Source of the DNA: Nyssa sinensis
Lineage: Eukaryota; Streptophyta; Magnoliopsida; Cornales; Nyssaceae
Assembly: GCA_008638375.1 (NCBI GenBank)
Contig: CM018035.1
Location: forward strand, 38,350,754-38,414,753
Length of the DNA stretch: 64,000 nucleotides
Direction: 5' to 3'
Numbering within the stretch: the first letter of the stretch is position 1; each line of letters starts with the position of its first letter. Positions 45,452-58,214 of this stretch are shown piece by piece. The notes beneath the pieces are model-generated. The model ran no database searches. It was given only the letters and a program-made list of their open reading frames with translations, and was not told where the DNA came from. The translations under genes and the position numbers were made by a program.

Positions 45452-46500
45452 ATGTTTCCACCCAATACTCGTCAGCTCGATGTTAAAATAGGGGTGATAC
45501 AGGTACTCCCTACATTTCATGGTTTGGAAAATGAAAATTCATATGTGCACATTAGGGAGTTTAAAGAGGTAGTTGTGACTTTCCATAGTCAAAATGCAAC
45601 AATTGACATTGCGAGACTTAAGTTTTTTCCTTTCCCTTTGATGGATAGAGCTAAGAGTTGGCTATACTCACTGAGACCACGGTCGATTGAATCGTGGAAT
45701 GAGATGACTCGGGTTTTCTCTACTAAATATTTTTCCCAACATACGACTAATGCTTTAAAAAGACAGATTTCTGCCTTTGCACAAAAAAGACAGTGAGACT
45801 TTGTATCAGTCTTGGGAAAGATTTAAGGAATTATTGAGTATGTGCCCTCACCATGGGTATGAGAGTTGGCGTCTAGTGAGTTACTTCTATGTGGGACTTA
45901 CACCTAGAGAGCGCCAATTTGTAAAGATAATGTGTAATGGTGAGTTTTTGCAGAAAGATCCTGATGAGGTCATAGAGTACCTTAATGAGCTTGCTGAAAA
46001 AGCTCACACTTGGACAGGACCTAGTGCTCTTAAGAGCACAAATAGGTCATGACCTACAGGGAACCAAAATGGTGGTGGAATTTACCAAGTCAGGGAGGAG
46101 GATAACTTGAAAGCTAAGGTGGAGATACTCACTAAGGAGTTAGAGGTGTTAAAGGTTAGGGACTTAAAGCCAACACACTTGGCTAATCATGCAGAGTCTT
46201 TTGGACCATGTTCTGTGTGTGGCGGCGTAGATCACCTTGCCTAAGAGTGTCCCACATTTGTTGAGATGAGAGGGATGTATGAGGGACAATGTAATTCTTT
46301 AGGTATGTACAATAAGCCTTTCACACCCTTCTTTGAGACCTATAGTTCGGGGTGGCGCAATCACCCCAATTTTAGCTCGAAGTCTGAAAACCAGCCACCT
46401 ACACCACCACATGCACAACCCCCTAAATCATACCCTGCACCATATCATGCACCTTCATCTTTTAGGAATTATTTAGAAGATACTTTACATGCTTTTATTG
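45452..46500 (+). pseudogene. H gag (Athila-type), broken
   Basis: Retrotrans_gag core with VLPTFHGLENENSYVHIREF, FFPFPLMDRAKSWLYSL and SWNEMTRVFSTKYF, then LYQSWERFKELLSMCPHHGY in another frame. The frame changes in or next to an A6 run at 45782-45787. A CCHC knuckle (CSVCGGVDHLA, then stop, then ECP) lies near 46211-46252 with a TAA inside it. The order and motifs match X gag but the sequence is clearly diverged. No H LTR, primer site or leader is present upstream. Confidence 0.87.
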
Positions 46501-46508
46501 AAGCATAG

Positions 46509-47500
46509 GGTAAGACTAATCAAAAGTTTGAATCTTTGATTACGCAGGTTGTGGAAGAAAACAAGGAGATAAAGAGCCAAGTGTCCAAATTGATAAGCTC
46601 TTTGAGTGTGAATGAGCGAAGTAGATTCCCTTCCCAAGCTCAGTCCACACCCCATGGTCAACACATAGCGCAAGAGAATTTGAAGGATGCAAATGCCATT
46701 GTGACTCGAAGTGGTAAGTCATTACACATCCCTACAATGGACAAATCGGAGGATGCGGAAAATGATCAAGATAGTAGTAATGCCGATCTGCCCAAGGAAC
46801 TAGAGGTAACAAAGAGCCCTGTTAAGGTACCATTCCCACAAGCTTTAAAATCAACCAAGCGAACTTTGGACCCTAACAATGAAATCCTAGAAAATCTCAT
46901 GTAGGTGAAAATCAATCTTCCTCTTTTGCATGTGATTAAACAAGTTCTTACTTATGCAAAAGTTCTTAAAGATTTATGTACAATTAAGAGGAAGCGCAGT
47001 GTGAAAAAGACAGCGTTCCTGACAGAGCAAGTTAGTGTTATAACTTTCATGAGGATTCCTCCCAAGTACAATGATCCTGGTTGTCCAACCATTGCCTGCA
47101 GCATTGGAAATCATGAGTTTGGGCAAGCTTTGATTGATTTAGGAGCTAGTATGAATTTAATGCCTTATTTTATTTATTTGCAGATGGGGTTGGGAGAAAT
47201 CAAACCAACTTCTGTGGTATTGCAATTGGCTGACCGTTCAGTCAGAGCGCCATGGGGTATGGTAGAGGATGTTCTGATTCAAATTGATAAATTTTATTAT
47301 CCTGTTGATTTTATAATCCTTGACACTAGCTCTGTTGTTGACTCTACTTAAAAAATTCCTTTGATTTTAGGTAGGCCTTTCCTTGCCACTGCTAATGCTT
47401 TTATTAATTGCAGGAATGGGCTCATGAAACTGTCTTTTGGGAACATGTCTCTCAAGGTGAATATATTCCATATTGCAAAACAGCAAGAAGAGGAGGACAA
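46509..47500 (+). pseudogene. H gag-pol linker and aspartic protease, broken
   Basis: A coiled-coil-like lead (VEENKEIKSQVSKLISSL) and the hallmark NAIVTRSGKSL precede the protease. The active-site box is DLGAS followed by MNLMP, with Asp at 47136-47138, and flanking FGQALI and VVLQLADRSVRAPWGMVEDV as in Athila-type copies. Stops: 46902 and 47349. The block after 47350 (IPLILGRPFLATANAFI) is the C-terminal protease motif in the same frame. The 47500-47850 part is acidic spacer with further breaks. Confidence 0.87.
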
Positions 47501-47859
47501 GGACTGCTAGACGTACATGATTAATTCACTCGTTGATAGGGGAGTTCCTCCAACTCATGATTTTGATCCCCTTGAGCATTTTCTTGTTAATTCTGAGTTT
47601 GATTATATTGCTGATCCATCTGATATGGTTGATATTTGTGCTATTTTGACAGAACTCATGATTATGGAGCACAGGCATGGCAACTGAAGTTTGAGGAGTT
47701 GCCTAAAAAAAGTGAAGAGCAGATTCATTCAAGTGTGGAAGCACCCAAAGTTGAATTGAAGCCTTTGCCCAAGGGTTTAAAGCATTCCTTCCTTGGTCCA
47801 AGTGATACTTTTCCTATTATTATCTCATCTGAATTGTCTGAGTCTTAAGGTGAAAAATT

Positions 47860-48834
47860 AATTCAGACCCTAAGTAAGCATAGGTCAGCCATAGGTTGGA
47901 GCATTGCTGATATAAAAGGTGTTAGTCCCCTGGTCTATTCTCATAAAATCAATTTGGAGGAAGGAACTACCCCTCGTAGAGACCCCCAGCGTAGACTTAA
48001 TCCCACTATGAAAGAAATGGTGAAAAATGAAGTCTTGAAACTATTAGATGCAGGAATCATATATCCTATAGCTGATAGTAAATGGGTTAGTCCTACATAG
48101 GTTGTCCCTAAAAAGTCTGGTGTTACTGTGGTGAAAAATGACCTAAGAGAGTTAGTCCCTACAAAACTTGTGATTGGATGGCGGATGTGCATTGATTATA
48201 GAAAATTTAATGCTGCCACCTGAAAAGACCATTTTTCTCTCCCTTTTATTGATCAAATTCTTGAGCGTGCGGCTGGTCATCCTTTTCATTGTTTCTTGGA
48301 TGGTTATTCTGGTTATTACTAAATTGAAATTGCATTAGAAGACTAGGATAAAACCACTTTCACTTGTCCTTTTGGTACTTATGCTTTTCGTAGAATGCCA
48401 TTTGGATTGTGTAATGTACCTGCTACTTTTCAACGTTGCATGATGAGTATTTTTAGTGATATGGTTGAAAATTGGATGGAAGTTTTATGGATGACGTGAC
48501 TGCTTTTGGATCTTCTTTTGATGCATGCCTATTGAATTTAAAGAGACTGTTGGCTCGTTGTGAGGAAAAGGACTTGGTTATGAATTGGGAAAAATGCCAC
48601 TTTATGGTACCTTCAAGTATTGTCTTAGGGCATATTATTTCTTCTAGGGGGATAGAGGTTGATCAATCTAAGATTGAATTAATCTCTAAATTACCTACAC
48701 CTAGGACAGTAAAGGATGTAAGATCCTATCTTGGTCATGCGGGCTTTTATAGAAGGTTTATACAAAATCTCTCCACCATATATAGACCACTATGTGACCT
48801 CCTAGCTAAAGATGCCCCATTTGAGTGAACCCAA
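47860..48834 (+). pseudogene. H reverse transcriptase, broken
   Basis: Begins with GWSIADIKGVSPLVYSH-type entry sequence (about 47896-47945) and LLDAGIIYPIADSKWVSP. RMCIDYRKFNAAT, PFIDQILERAAGH, CFLDGYSGYY, CPFGTYAFRRMPFGLCN and the catalytic box FMDD (Asp codons at 48490 and 48493) follow. LGHIISSRGIEVD and RSYLGHAGFYRRFI close the domain. Four stops lie in one frame (48098, 48221, 48320, 48344), and a frameshift falls between 48346 and 48470. The TGA at 48221 sits at the same codon as the TGA at 26930 in X. Confidence 0.9.
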
Positions 48835-49370
48835 GCTTGTCAAGAGGCCTTTAAAACGCTAATTGGCAAGCTTACCTCAGCACCAACAATGCAACCACCT
48901 GATTAGACTTTTCCTTTTGAGATTATGTGTGATGCCAGTGATTATGCTGTAGGTGTTATTCTTGGACAACGAAGGGAGGGGAAGCCCTTTGTCATTTACT
49001 ATGCTAGTAGAACTTTAAATAGTGCTCAGATGAATTACTCTACTACTGAAAAAGAGTTGCTAGCTGTAGTATTTGCTTTGGATAAGTTTTGTGCTTATTT
49101 AATTGGTTCTCCTATTCTTATTTTCATAGATCATGCAGCCCTTAAGTACCTTTTCCCAAAGAAGGATGCTAAGGCGCGACTAATACGGTGGATTTTACTT
49201 TTGCAGGAATTTGACATCACCGTCAAAGACAAGAAAGGAGTGGAGAACGTAGTGCTGACCATCTCTCGAGGCTCACATTTGAGGACACCTTTGACCACCT
49301 GCCAATCAGGGATGATTTTCCCAATGAGCATTTACTTTCTATTACTTCTCTACCATGGTTTGCTCATATT
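48835..49370 (+). pseudogene. H RNase H, broken
   Basis: [46 protein letters not shown] and [14 protein letters not shown] are all in one frame from 48925; the conserved catalytic acidic positions are present. Stops at 48826 and 48903 precede it, and a frameshift near 49250 ends the conserved sequence after [10 protein letters not shown]. Confidence 0.88.
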
Positions 49371-49512
49371 GTGAATTATTTGGTTACAAATGAGATACCG
49401 ATGGATTGGAGCGCTCAGGATAAGAGGACGTTCATGACTGAGGTACGTAATTTCTATTGGGATGACCATTTTCTTTTCAAATACTGCCCTAACCAAATTT
49501 TAAGGCGTTGCA
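49371..49512 (+). pseudogene. H integrase, N-terminal fragment cut by B2
   Basis: Encodes NYLVTNEIPMDWSAQDKRTF and FYWDDHFLFKYCPNQILRRC, the usual lead-in to integrase. It stops at ttgca, where element B2 begins. The H2C2 motif and catalytic core are not in the window. Confidence 0.8.
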
Positions 49513-50268
49513 TGTCACATCCCAAACCCCACCCTACACGGATGTCGAGGACCTGATGCCAGTTAGTCGTCTTGCCAGTTCACCGATCGACAATGCTACC
49601 AACCAAAGGCAACTTCTGAACTTACCGATGAATTGAATTCCAAAGGTAGGGTCAAAGCAGTGGAATTTAAAAACTTTTTATCTCAAAAATGCAACTTGTT
49701 TATCAATACCATAGAGGTACGTACCACAGAGCAAGTCTACAACCCGATAGCTAATAACTCAAGCCACATAGCACAGCTATAATCAGACATATAATACAGA
49801 GCATATCTAATCTCTCTAGAATACCATTACCGTGAGCCATGTCCCAATATCAGTAAATTTAATCATATCATAACACTCACCTGAATAACCATATTCAATC
49901 CACAAGAGTCCAAGTCTCCACAAATCTGTGCCATCAGATCCTTTACTTGGAATGCCACTCGGCCTATCCATGTCATATCATAGTGCCTTCTAATCCAATG
50001 GAGAAAAATCCTAAAAAATTTTAGGATAATGGGGTGAGCTTAAATAAGCCCAGTGAGTAACACAGGTTCCCTGTCATGGGTTTCAAAAACCAGTTCTTGC
50101 TTACAAAGCATATGGAGGGTTTAGTTATTTTAGAAATAACAGTTTAATAAATCCACCTAATGCAGTTAAATAGAATAAACAGAATCGAACAAAATAGTAC
50201 AAAAAGATCAGAATAGAACAAAACATAACATAACAAATCAGATCAAAATAGTAAATGATGTCACTATT

Positions 50269-51720
50269 TCAATCAGAGACACAAGCATATCATCAACGAA
50301 ACAGAACATAACAAAATTCAGCAGAAACAATATATCAATAAGAGACAAGCATATCATCAACGAAACGGAACATAACGGAATAGAGCAGAAACAATATATT
50401 AATCAGAGACACAGGCGTATCATCAACGGAACGGGACATAACGGAATTGAGCGGAAACAATATATCAATAAGAGACATAGGCATATCATCAACGGAACGG
50501 AACATAACGGAATTGAGCGAAAATAATATATCAACCAAAGACACAGACGCATCATCAACGGAACAAAACATAACGGAATTGAGTGGAAACAATATATCAA
50601 TAAGAGACACAGCCATATCATCAACGGAACGGAACATAACGGAATTGAGTATATCAATCAAGGACATAAGAATATCATTAACAGAACGAAACATAACAGA
50701 ATTGAGCAAAAATAATATATAAATCAGAGACATAAGAAAATCATCAACGGAATGGAACATAACGGAATTGAGCAGAAACAATATATCAATCAGAGACACA
50801 AGCATATCATCAATGGAACGAAACATAACGGAATTGTGTAGAAATAATATATCAATCAGAGACACAGGCATGTCATCAACAGAATGGAACATAACGGAAT
50901 TGAGTATATCAATCAGAGAGATAGGCATATCATTAATAGAACGAAACATAATAGAATTGAGTGGAAACAATGTATCAATCAGAGACACAGGCATATCATC
51001 AACGAAACGAAACATAACAGAATTGAGTATATCAATCAGGGACATAGGCATATCATTAACGGAATGGAACATAACGGAATTGAGCGGAAACAATATATCA
51101 GTCAGAGACACATGCGTATCATCAACGGAACAGGACATAATGGAATTGAGTGAAAATAATATATCAATCAGAGACACAAGCATATCATTAACGAAATGGA
51201 ACATAACAAAATTGAGCGAAAATAATATATCAATCAGAGACACAAGCATACCATCAACAGAACAGAACATAACGCAATTGAACGAAAACAATATATCAAT
51301 CAGACACACAAGCATATCATTAACGGAACGAAACATAACAAAATTCAGCGAAAACAATATATCAATAAGAGACACAGGCATATCATCAACGGACCGGAAC
51401 ATAACGGAATTGAGTAGAAACAATATATCAATCAGAGACACAGGCATATCATCAACTGAATAGAACATAACGGAATTAAGTGGAAACAATATATCAATTA
51501 GAGACACAAGCATATCATCAACGGAGTGGACCATAACAGAATTGAGCAGAAACAATATATCAATCAGAGGCATAGGCATATCATCAACGGAACGAAACAG
51601 AACATAACGAAATTGAGCGGAAACAATCTATCAATAAGAGACACAGACATATCATCAACGGAACGGAACATAACGGAATTGAGTATCTCAATCAAGGACA
51701 TAGGCATATCATTAACGAAT
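50269..51720. repeat. Minisatellite of the B2 3' LTR, 66/57-bp units, about 22 copies
   Basis: The 66-base unit begins atatatcaatcagagacaca and continues ggcatatcatcaacggaacg, gaacataacggaattgagcg and gaaaca. The 57-base variant drops nine bases after gaattgag. Both lengths are multiples of three, so frames stay open for hundreds of codons on both strands (414 codons minus, 231 plus). Confidence 0.95.
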
Positions 51721-52179
51721 AGAACAGGTCAGTATTGAGCGGAACAAGATAAAATAAAACCGGACAAGAAGCTAATTAGGCGGGACAGAACAAAATCATG
51801 CCATGTGTAATGCAGTACAAAAGGGTATGCATTTAAACAGTATAGCATATAAAATGGTACAGTGTATGAAGATACAATGTCTAGACAGTGTAACTTATAC
51901 ACCAAGTCAAAAGTTCCAAGTTACTTTCAAACTGTTCGCTTATCTCCTTGTACAGATAATCTGATAACCTATAGATACGTTAGGCATCTCCATGCATATC
52001 TTGAATAATCATTATCAATCATAGATAGATCCAAATTTAACCATTCATGGCTTATTCATCATCTTAGGCGTCTATTGGATTACCTAAGATAGCCTAATAA
52101 CCTGTTGCCCTTTCATTGGGTTTCATCCGAGGCTATTTCATTCTTTAATTAGGCTTAGTAGTTATCAAGATTATAATTT

Positions 52180-52700
52180 AAGTCATTTAGACTTCAATCG
52201 TTATTAGTTAAGTACTTATTCAACCTTAAGGGCAAAATGGTAATTTCACCATTCTTGTCCCGAACCCTGTCGTGGTCCTCAGAATAATCCGTATATCTTA
52301 AATATAAATTTCTAAGTCTTTTAGACTCAAATCGTTATCAGTTAAGTACTTATTTAACCTTAGGGGAAAATGGCAATTTTGTCATTCTTGCCCCGGACCC
52401 TATTGTGGTCCTCAAAATAGCCCACATATCTTAAATATAAGGTTATCAGTCTTTTGGACTCAAATCGTTATCAGTTAAGTACTTATTTAACCTTAGGGGC
52501 AAATGATACTTTTACCATTCTTGTCCCGGACCTTGTCGTGGTCCTCAGAATAGTCCACATATCTTAGATATAAAGTTCTAAGTCTTTTGGACTCAAATCG
52601 TTATCAGTTAAATACTTATTTAACCTTAGGGGCAAAATGGTAATTTTATCATTCTTGCCCCAGACCCTATCGTGGTCCTCAGATTGTTCCATATATCTCA
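52180..52700. repeat. Four tandem 133-bp modules in the B2 LTR
   Basis: The string gtcctcagaatag (with variants) recurs at 52275, 52408, 52541 and 52675, giving periods of 133, 133 and 134. Each module also has ttaagtacttatttaacctt and an attttaccattcttg-like string. B1 has about two copies at 12230-12540. Confidence 0.88.
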
Positions 52701-55436
52701 TGTATATATTCTTAAGTCTTCTGAACTTCATTTGGTATTTGCTTTTGGCCATTGGGACACATTGGTCATTTCTCATTTTATACGTTGACTGTTCTGGAGT
52801 CTTATTTGGCCCTTCAATGTTCATAATTATGCTTATGACAATTTATTGGATTAGATTGGCCTTTATTTGGCCTCTACTTTGCACTTACCATGCTCAGGGG
52901 CATTTTGGTCATTTTACATTTTGTGAAATTCTGACCCCGATTCATCATTTAATCCTGTGCACAGTTTCACGAGTGTCTGGGCTTCTATCAGTATCAATTT
53001 CGGCCCAATCGGACTTCATTTAGACTTCATATAGCATCAGGGGCATTTTGGTAATTTTACATGTGTATAACTAAATTTTTTGGGACCTCATTATTAGGTC
53101 CAGAATGTACAACATAGTTAAAATAGACTATCTTTTATTTTTATTTGGCCCCAGGTATCATTAGGGGCAGTACAGTCATTTACCATTTGCGTGTCTTTAT
53201 TTTTCGGGAATTGGTTTCACAAATCGGACTCCGCCGTTGCGTCCGGAATGCCCGAAATAGTAGAAATCACTATTTATTTATTTATTTTGGACTTCGTTTG
53301 ACCTATTAAATGTCCAAGGGTAAAATGGTCATTTTACCCAATTAATAAAATAATTAAATAAATTATTTTATTAATTATTTATTTATTTAATTTTTTTTTC
53401 AGGGACTCATGCATTAATTTTTCAGAAGCTGGGCCCAGAATACAAACATGCAGAACAGTTGGGGTCAAAGTACAATTTTGGAAAATACTGGTTCAACTTC
53501 CTTTCATTTTAGCGCTTGAACTGTTAGATTTGTTTAATTAAACCCTAGACCGGACTAGACATACAGTGAAGCAGCCGGTTCAGGCTAAGCCAGAGAACCA
53601 GAATAAGATAACTCCCTTAATCCCCTTATCCACAGTTTTAGGCTATCCTCAAACCTTATTCCAATTTCTTATTTCCGTCACCAAACAAACTGGTTTTAAT
53701 TTAATTACAATCCTTTAAACGACGTCGGTGCAGTAACCTTTTTTATATTCGGTTGGGTCCCGACTCGACCCGATTCCAAATCTGACCCGTGTCTGGTACT
53801 GTTCATCGTCTTCCCTATGACGATGAACAGTAACCCTAATTTCAATTTCTGTTTTTTCCAATTTCGTGGATTTTTAAGGTGTTTCTTCCTCTACTTTTGG
53901 TTCCAAATCATTTCTGGGACCTTATACTTCAGTTATACATCCATTTTGTGGCTCGAATCTAAGGATGGAGTTCGGTTCAACTCCACTATCGTGGGACTTG
54001 CAACTCGATCATATACACTCATTTTTGGCTCAAAACCCTTAAGGTTTCTTCTGTTGTAATCTATGCATCATGGGGTTCAAGTCCCCACTCCCAAAACCAG
54101 GTTTACAGCAAGATTTTTGAGGTTAGGTTTCAAAACCCAAACTTGCAACTCAGGTTTTAAGGTTCATTTTTAAGCCATTTGGTCTGGTTCTTGTTGCAGT
54201 GAGAACCCTACATCATGTAGGTCAGGTCTAAGCAAGCCAAAATCAGTTTGGCTAGGGTTGAATCAGACCTACTCCAATAGAGGTCATCAATGGCGGTTTC
54301 TCATGGTTCAGGGTTCTTCAAGCCCTATTGGCCCTTTTAATTCATTCATAATAGTTCCTCAATGTTACAATAACTCACGCATGCAGTTTAAATGGCTTAT
54401 ATAAACTGAATCAATGAGAAAATTCAAAAAGGAAAATTCTAAATTTACACCTTTAATCGTGTCTCCCTCTCATCTCTTTGGCTCAATGTGAGATCTTTGG
54501 TTGTTGGCTCAGTCCTGGGGTGTACTTCTCAGTCCCTTCCTCTTTTGTGCACCTCCATGTGGAACACACACACCATTGCACACACAATTTTGTCACCCAT
54601 AATATCTCTCCACTTTCTCTCTCTAGGGTTCTCCCTCTACATCACTCACGCCCACACAACTCCACTCACACACTGTCTGAACACCCTCACACTTGGTGTG
54701 TTTAAAAGAAATGCAAGACTTTTAAGTATATGAGTGCACCTATACATATACTTATGTGTATACACTTGTAGGGTTCAAGTGTAATGATATAGGCTAGGGC
54801 AGAGGGTGATGTGGGCTGATGTGAAGAGGATTCAGTGGATGATGAGGGGTTTGCATGTATGGCCATTGGCCAATTTGGGAGGTGGCCTTGGTTGACTTAA
54901 GCTTATATACAATTTTGTTGTATATTAGGCATAAAATTGTTGGCAACCCAGTTGGTTTATTTTTTGGGTGCCTAAAATCTTGCCCCACTTGGTCAAGGGT
55001 TCAAATCCCCTTGACCTCACTTTTGGGCATTTTTCCCCCATTTGGGCTTATGCCTTGTTTGGCTGGCACAGAATTCTATTTTAGCTATTTCCTTCGTAAC
55101 TTCTTTTCTATTGCTCTTTTTACGAAGCGGTTTCTTCTGGTCGCTTCCTATTTTAGTTAGCTTCGATGTCAAAGGCCCCGTGTCGATTATTATTTCTTTG
55201 TGATTTCCGTAGTTGGCTAATTCGAGTTTCCAGAGTGTTAAAATGACATCATTTCACCTAATTAATTGATAATTCGGTTCGGGCATTACACCCTCCTCTT
55301 TTGACATGTTTAATTATTTTATTGGTCTCTCGTGACCGTCGAGAGGTTTCCAATTAACTGTCTTAATTGTTCTTTATATCGGTTCAAATCAATAATTAGC
55401 AAACTAATTATTAATTAATCAGGTCGGGGTGTTACA

Positions 55437-55452
55437 TCCTACCCCACTTAAA
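55437..55452 (-). promoter_or_regulatory. B2 polypurine tract
   Basis: On the minus strand TTTAAGTGGGGTAGGA abuts the TGTAACACCCC start of the 3' LTR. Confidence 0.8.
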
Positions 55453-56422
55453 AAAAGTTTTGTCCTCAAAACTTAGTTGGTCATATCTAGGAGGCTCTAA
55501 CCTCTCTTCATGCCAATACTATCATCATAGTTTCACACAGATTTCATATCAGATATAGGAATCCCCATTAAGTCTGATTCACGACCACAATTATATGATC
55601 TCATCAAAATTTGATGATCAGACCCATATCACCATAAATCAACTAGGCGATCATCCTCAAATAAGTAGAAATCATCTACTAAGATCATTTAATCACATGT
55701 GATCCCAAAAGTCATTCATTTGATATCCCTAGTCATGGTTTACTGTAATTTGGGTTATTTCGAACTATTAATGTCACAGAACCTATTTTTTATTAGGTCA
55801 GAATATAGTTTGGGTCATGTCGGATTTTCGGGGTATTACACTCTACCCACCTTTAAAAGAAGTTTTGTCCCTAGAACTCAACTGTCCTTCTAGAGGAATT
55901 AATCATTTGTCAGACAGGTCAGTAATATATCATAAGGTTTAACCTCAATCACTTTTACTAACATGTCTCCAATTAGCATTTGTTGATAATTCCCAATCCT
56001 ACAAGTGTCAGGTCAGATCCAGAAAATCCACAATTACAAGTATCAATGGCAGAGTTAGCATACCTATAGGCAATTTCCTTTCGGTCGCTATATCTCTAAT
56101 TATTCATATCATTATGGACCATTATGGACATGTTCTAGTGTCACTTGTCATTCAATGTCCTTATGACTCCAACAAAAATGTTGATCCCCAGTCCTTGGAT
56201 GCCTTAGAATTACAGATCTTTCGTTTATTATGAAGACTTCCACAATTCCACGTCAGATCTCCAAAAGTGGGACTTAGTTTCCATGGCTCAGGTACTCTGT
56301 GGTTCTCAATCCATAACTTAATGCTCTGATGTGGACAATGGTTTGGGAACCATTTCACAACTTTTTTCCTAAAGTTACCATATTTGGAAACTTGCTCTGA
56401 GTCTATAACCGATAATCTTAAC

Positions 56423-56549
56423 CTTTAGCTCTGATATTGCCATGTGATACTAGTGGATCTCCAAAATTTTACAAACCTTTAGCTTTAATATCGCTCTGTG
56501 ATATTAGTGGATCTCCAAAACTTTACCAACTTTAGCTCTGATACCACTC
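56423..56549 (-). repeat. Tandem 53-54-bp repeats of the B2 leader with primer-site copies
   Basis: Units start ctttagctctgata at 56423, ctttagctttaata at 56477 and ctttagctctgatacca at about 56530. The first two also share agtggatctccaaaa. Only the unit touching the LTR has an intact primer-site complement. Confidence 0.85.
56535..56546 (-). promoter_or_regulatory. B2 primer-binding site, initiator tRNA-Met type
   Basis: Minus strand TGGTATCAGAGC, three bases from the LTR end at 56550. Confidence 0.9.
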
Positions 56550-57252
56550 TGTCATATCCCGAACCTCACCTTACGAGGATGTCAAGGACGTGATTGCCAG
56601 TCAGTCACTTTGTCCGGTTCGCCGACCGACAATGCGAACAACCAAAGGCAACTTCTGAACTTACTGATGAATTGCATTCCAAATGTAGGGCCAGAGTAGC
56701 GGAATTTAAAAACTTTTTATCTCGGGAATGCAACTCGTTTCTAAATACCATAGAGGTACGTACCACAGAGCAAGTCTAAAACCAAATAGCTAATAACTCT
56801 AGCCACAAAACACATCTATAATCAGACATATAACATAGAGCATATCTAATCTCTCTAGAGTACCATTGCCGTGAGCCATGTCCCAATATCAATAAATTTA
56901 ATTATATCATAACACTCACTTAAATAACCAGATTCAATCAACAAGAGTCCAAGTCTCTACAAATCAGTGCCATCAGATCCTTTACTTGGAATGCCACTCG
57001 GCCTATCCATGTCATATCAAAATGCCTTCTAATCTAATGGAGACCAATCCTGAAAAATGTTAGGATAATGGGGTGAGCTTAAATAAGCCTAGTGAGTAAC
57101 ACAGGTTCCTTGTCATGGGTTTCAAAAACCAGTTTTTGCTTACAAAGCACATGGAGGGTTTAGTTATTTCAAAAATTGCAGTTTAAATCCACTCAATGCA
57201 GTTAAGTAGAATAAAATAGAATTGAACCAAACAGTACAAACATATCAAAATA

Positions 57253-58214
57253 GAACGGAACATAACAGAATTGAGCGAAAAAAATATATCAATCAGAGAC
57301 ACAGGCATATCATCAACGGAACGGAACATAACGAAATTGAGCGGAAACAATATATCAATCAGAGACACCGGCATATCATTAACGGAACGGGACATAACGG
57401 AATTGAGCGGAAAAAATATATCAATCAGAGACACAGGCATATCATCAATGGAACGGAACATAACGGAATTGAGCGGAAACAATATATCAATCAGAGACAC
57501 AGACATATCATCAACAGAACGAAACATAGCGAAATTGAGCGGAAACAATATATGAATCAGAAACACAAGCGTATCATCAACGGAATGGGACATAATGGAA
57601 TTGAGCGGAAAAAATTTATCAATCAGAGAAACAGACATATCATCAATGGAACGAAACATAACAGAATTGAGCGGAAACAATATATCAATCAAAGACACAA
57701 ACATATCATCAACGGAATGGAACGTAACGAAATTGAGCGGAAACAATATATCAATCAGAGATATAGGCATATCATCAACGGAATGGAACATAACGGAATT
57801 GAGCGGAAACAATATATCAATCAGAGACACAAGCATATCATCAACGGAACAGAACATAACGGAATTGAGCGGAAACAATATATCAATCAGAGACACAAGC
57901 ATATCATCAACGAAACGGAACATAACGGAATTGAGTATATCAACCAGAGACGCAGACATATCATTAACGGAATGGAACATAACGGAATTATGCGGAAACA
58001 ATATATCAATCAGAGATACAGGCATATCATCAATGGAACAGAAGAAAACGGAATTGAGTATATCAATCAAGGACATAGGCATATCATTAAAAGAACGGAA
58101 CATAACGGAATTGAGCGAAAACAATATATCAATCAAAGATACAATTATATCATCAACGGAACGGAACATAACAGAATTGAGCGGAAACAATATATCAATC
58201 AGAGACACAGGCAT
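57253..58214. repeat. Minisatellite of the B2 5' LTR, part 1
   Basis: Same 66/57-bp units as at 50269-51720, about 15 copies before C2. Frames of 348 (plus) and 343 (minus) codons are by-products of the period. Part 2 follows C2. Confidence 0.95.

Larger units (their letters stand above)
49513..55436 (-). repeat. B2 3' LTR (complete, 5924 bp)
   Basis: Plus-strand borders are tgtcacatccc and ggggtgttaca. In order on the plus strand it holds the structured block (50015-50072), the minisatellite (50269-51720), four 133-bp modules (52180-52700), unique AT-rich DNA and a CA/CT-rich part (54550-54690). It ends with the inverted AT repeats at 55370-55425 that mark the LTR start. It is close to B1 in reverse. 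The long frames on either strand come from the minisatellite. Confidence 0.92.
55437..56549 (-). other. B2 interior, non-coding
   Basis: 1113 bp between the LTRs with no frame above 65 codons and no gag or pol motif. A second border-plus-PPT-like string lies inside it: cggggtattacactctaccc then acctttaaaagaagttttgt (about 55829-55868). That suggests the interior itself carries a scar of another LTR end. The primer-site side is a 53-54-bp tandem repeat (56423-56549). Confidence 0.8.

Noticed and set aside
50335..51579. 414-codon minus-strand frame, the longest in the window, and the similar frames at 57183-58268 and 61831-62721
   Set aside because: They are translations of the 66/57-bp minisatellite, open on both strands and in several frames because the period is a multiple of three. 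No independent coding signal was seen; the array itself is reported as a finding.
50269..51720. Regular repeats that could suggest a CRISPR array
   Set aside because: There are no unique spacers between conserved repeats; the units are contiguous and diverge gradually, and the context is a plant LTR.
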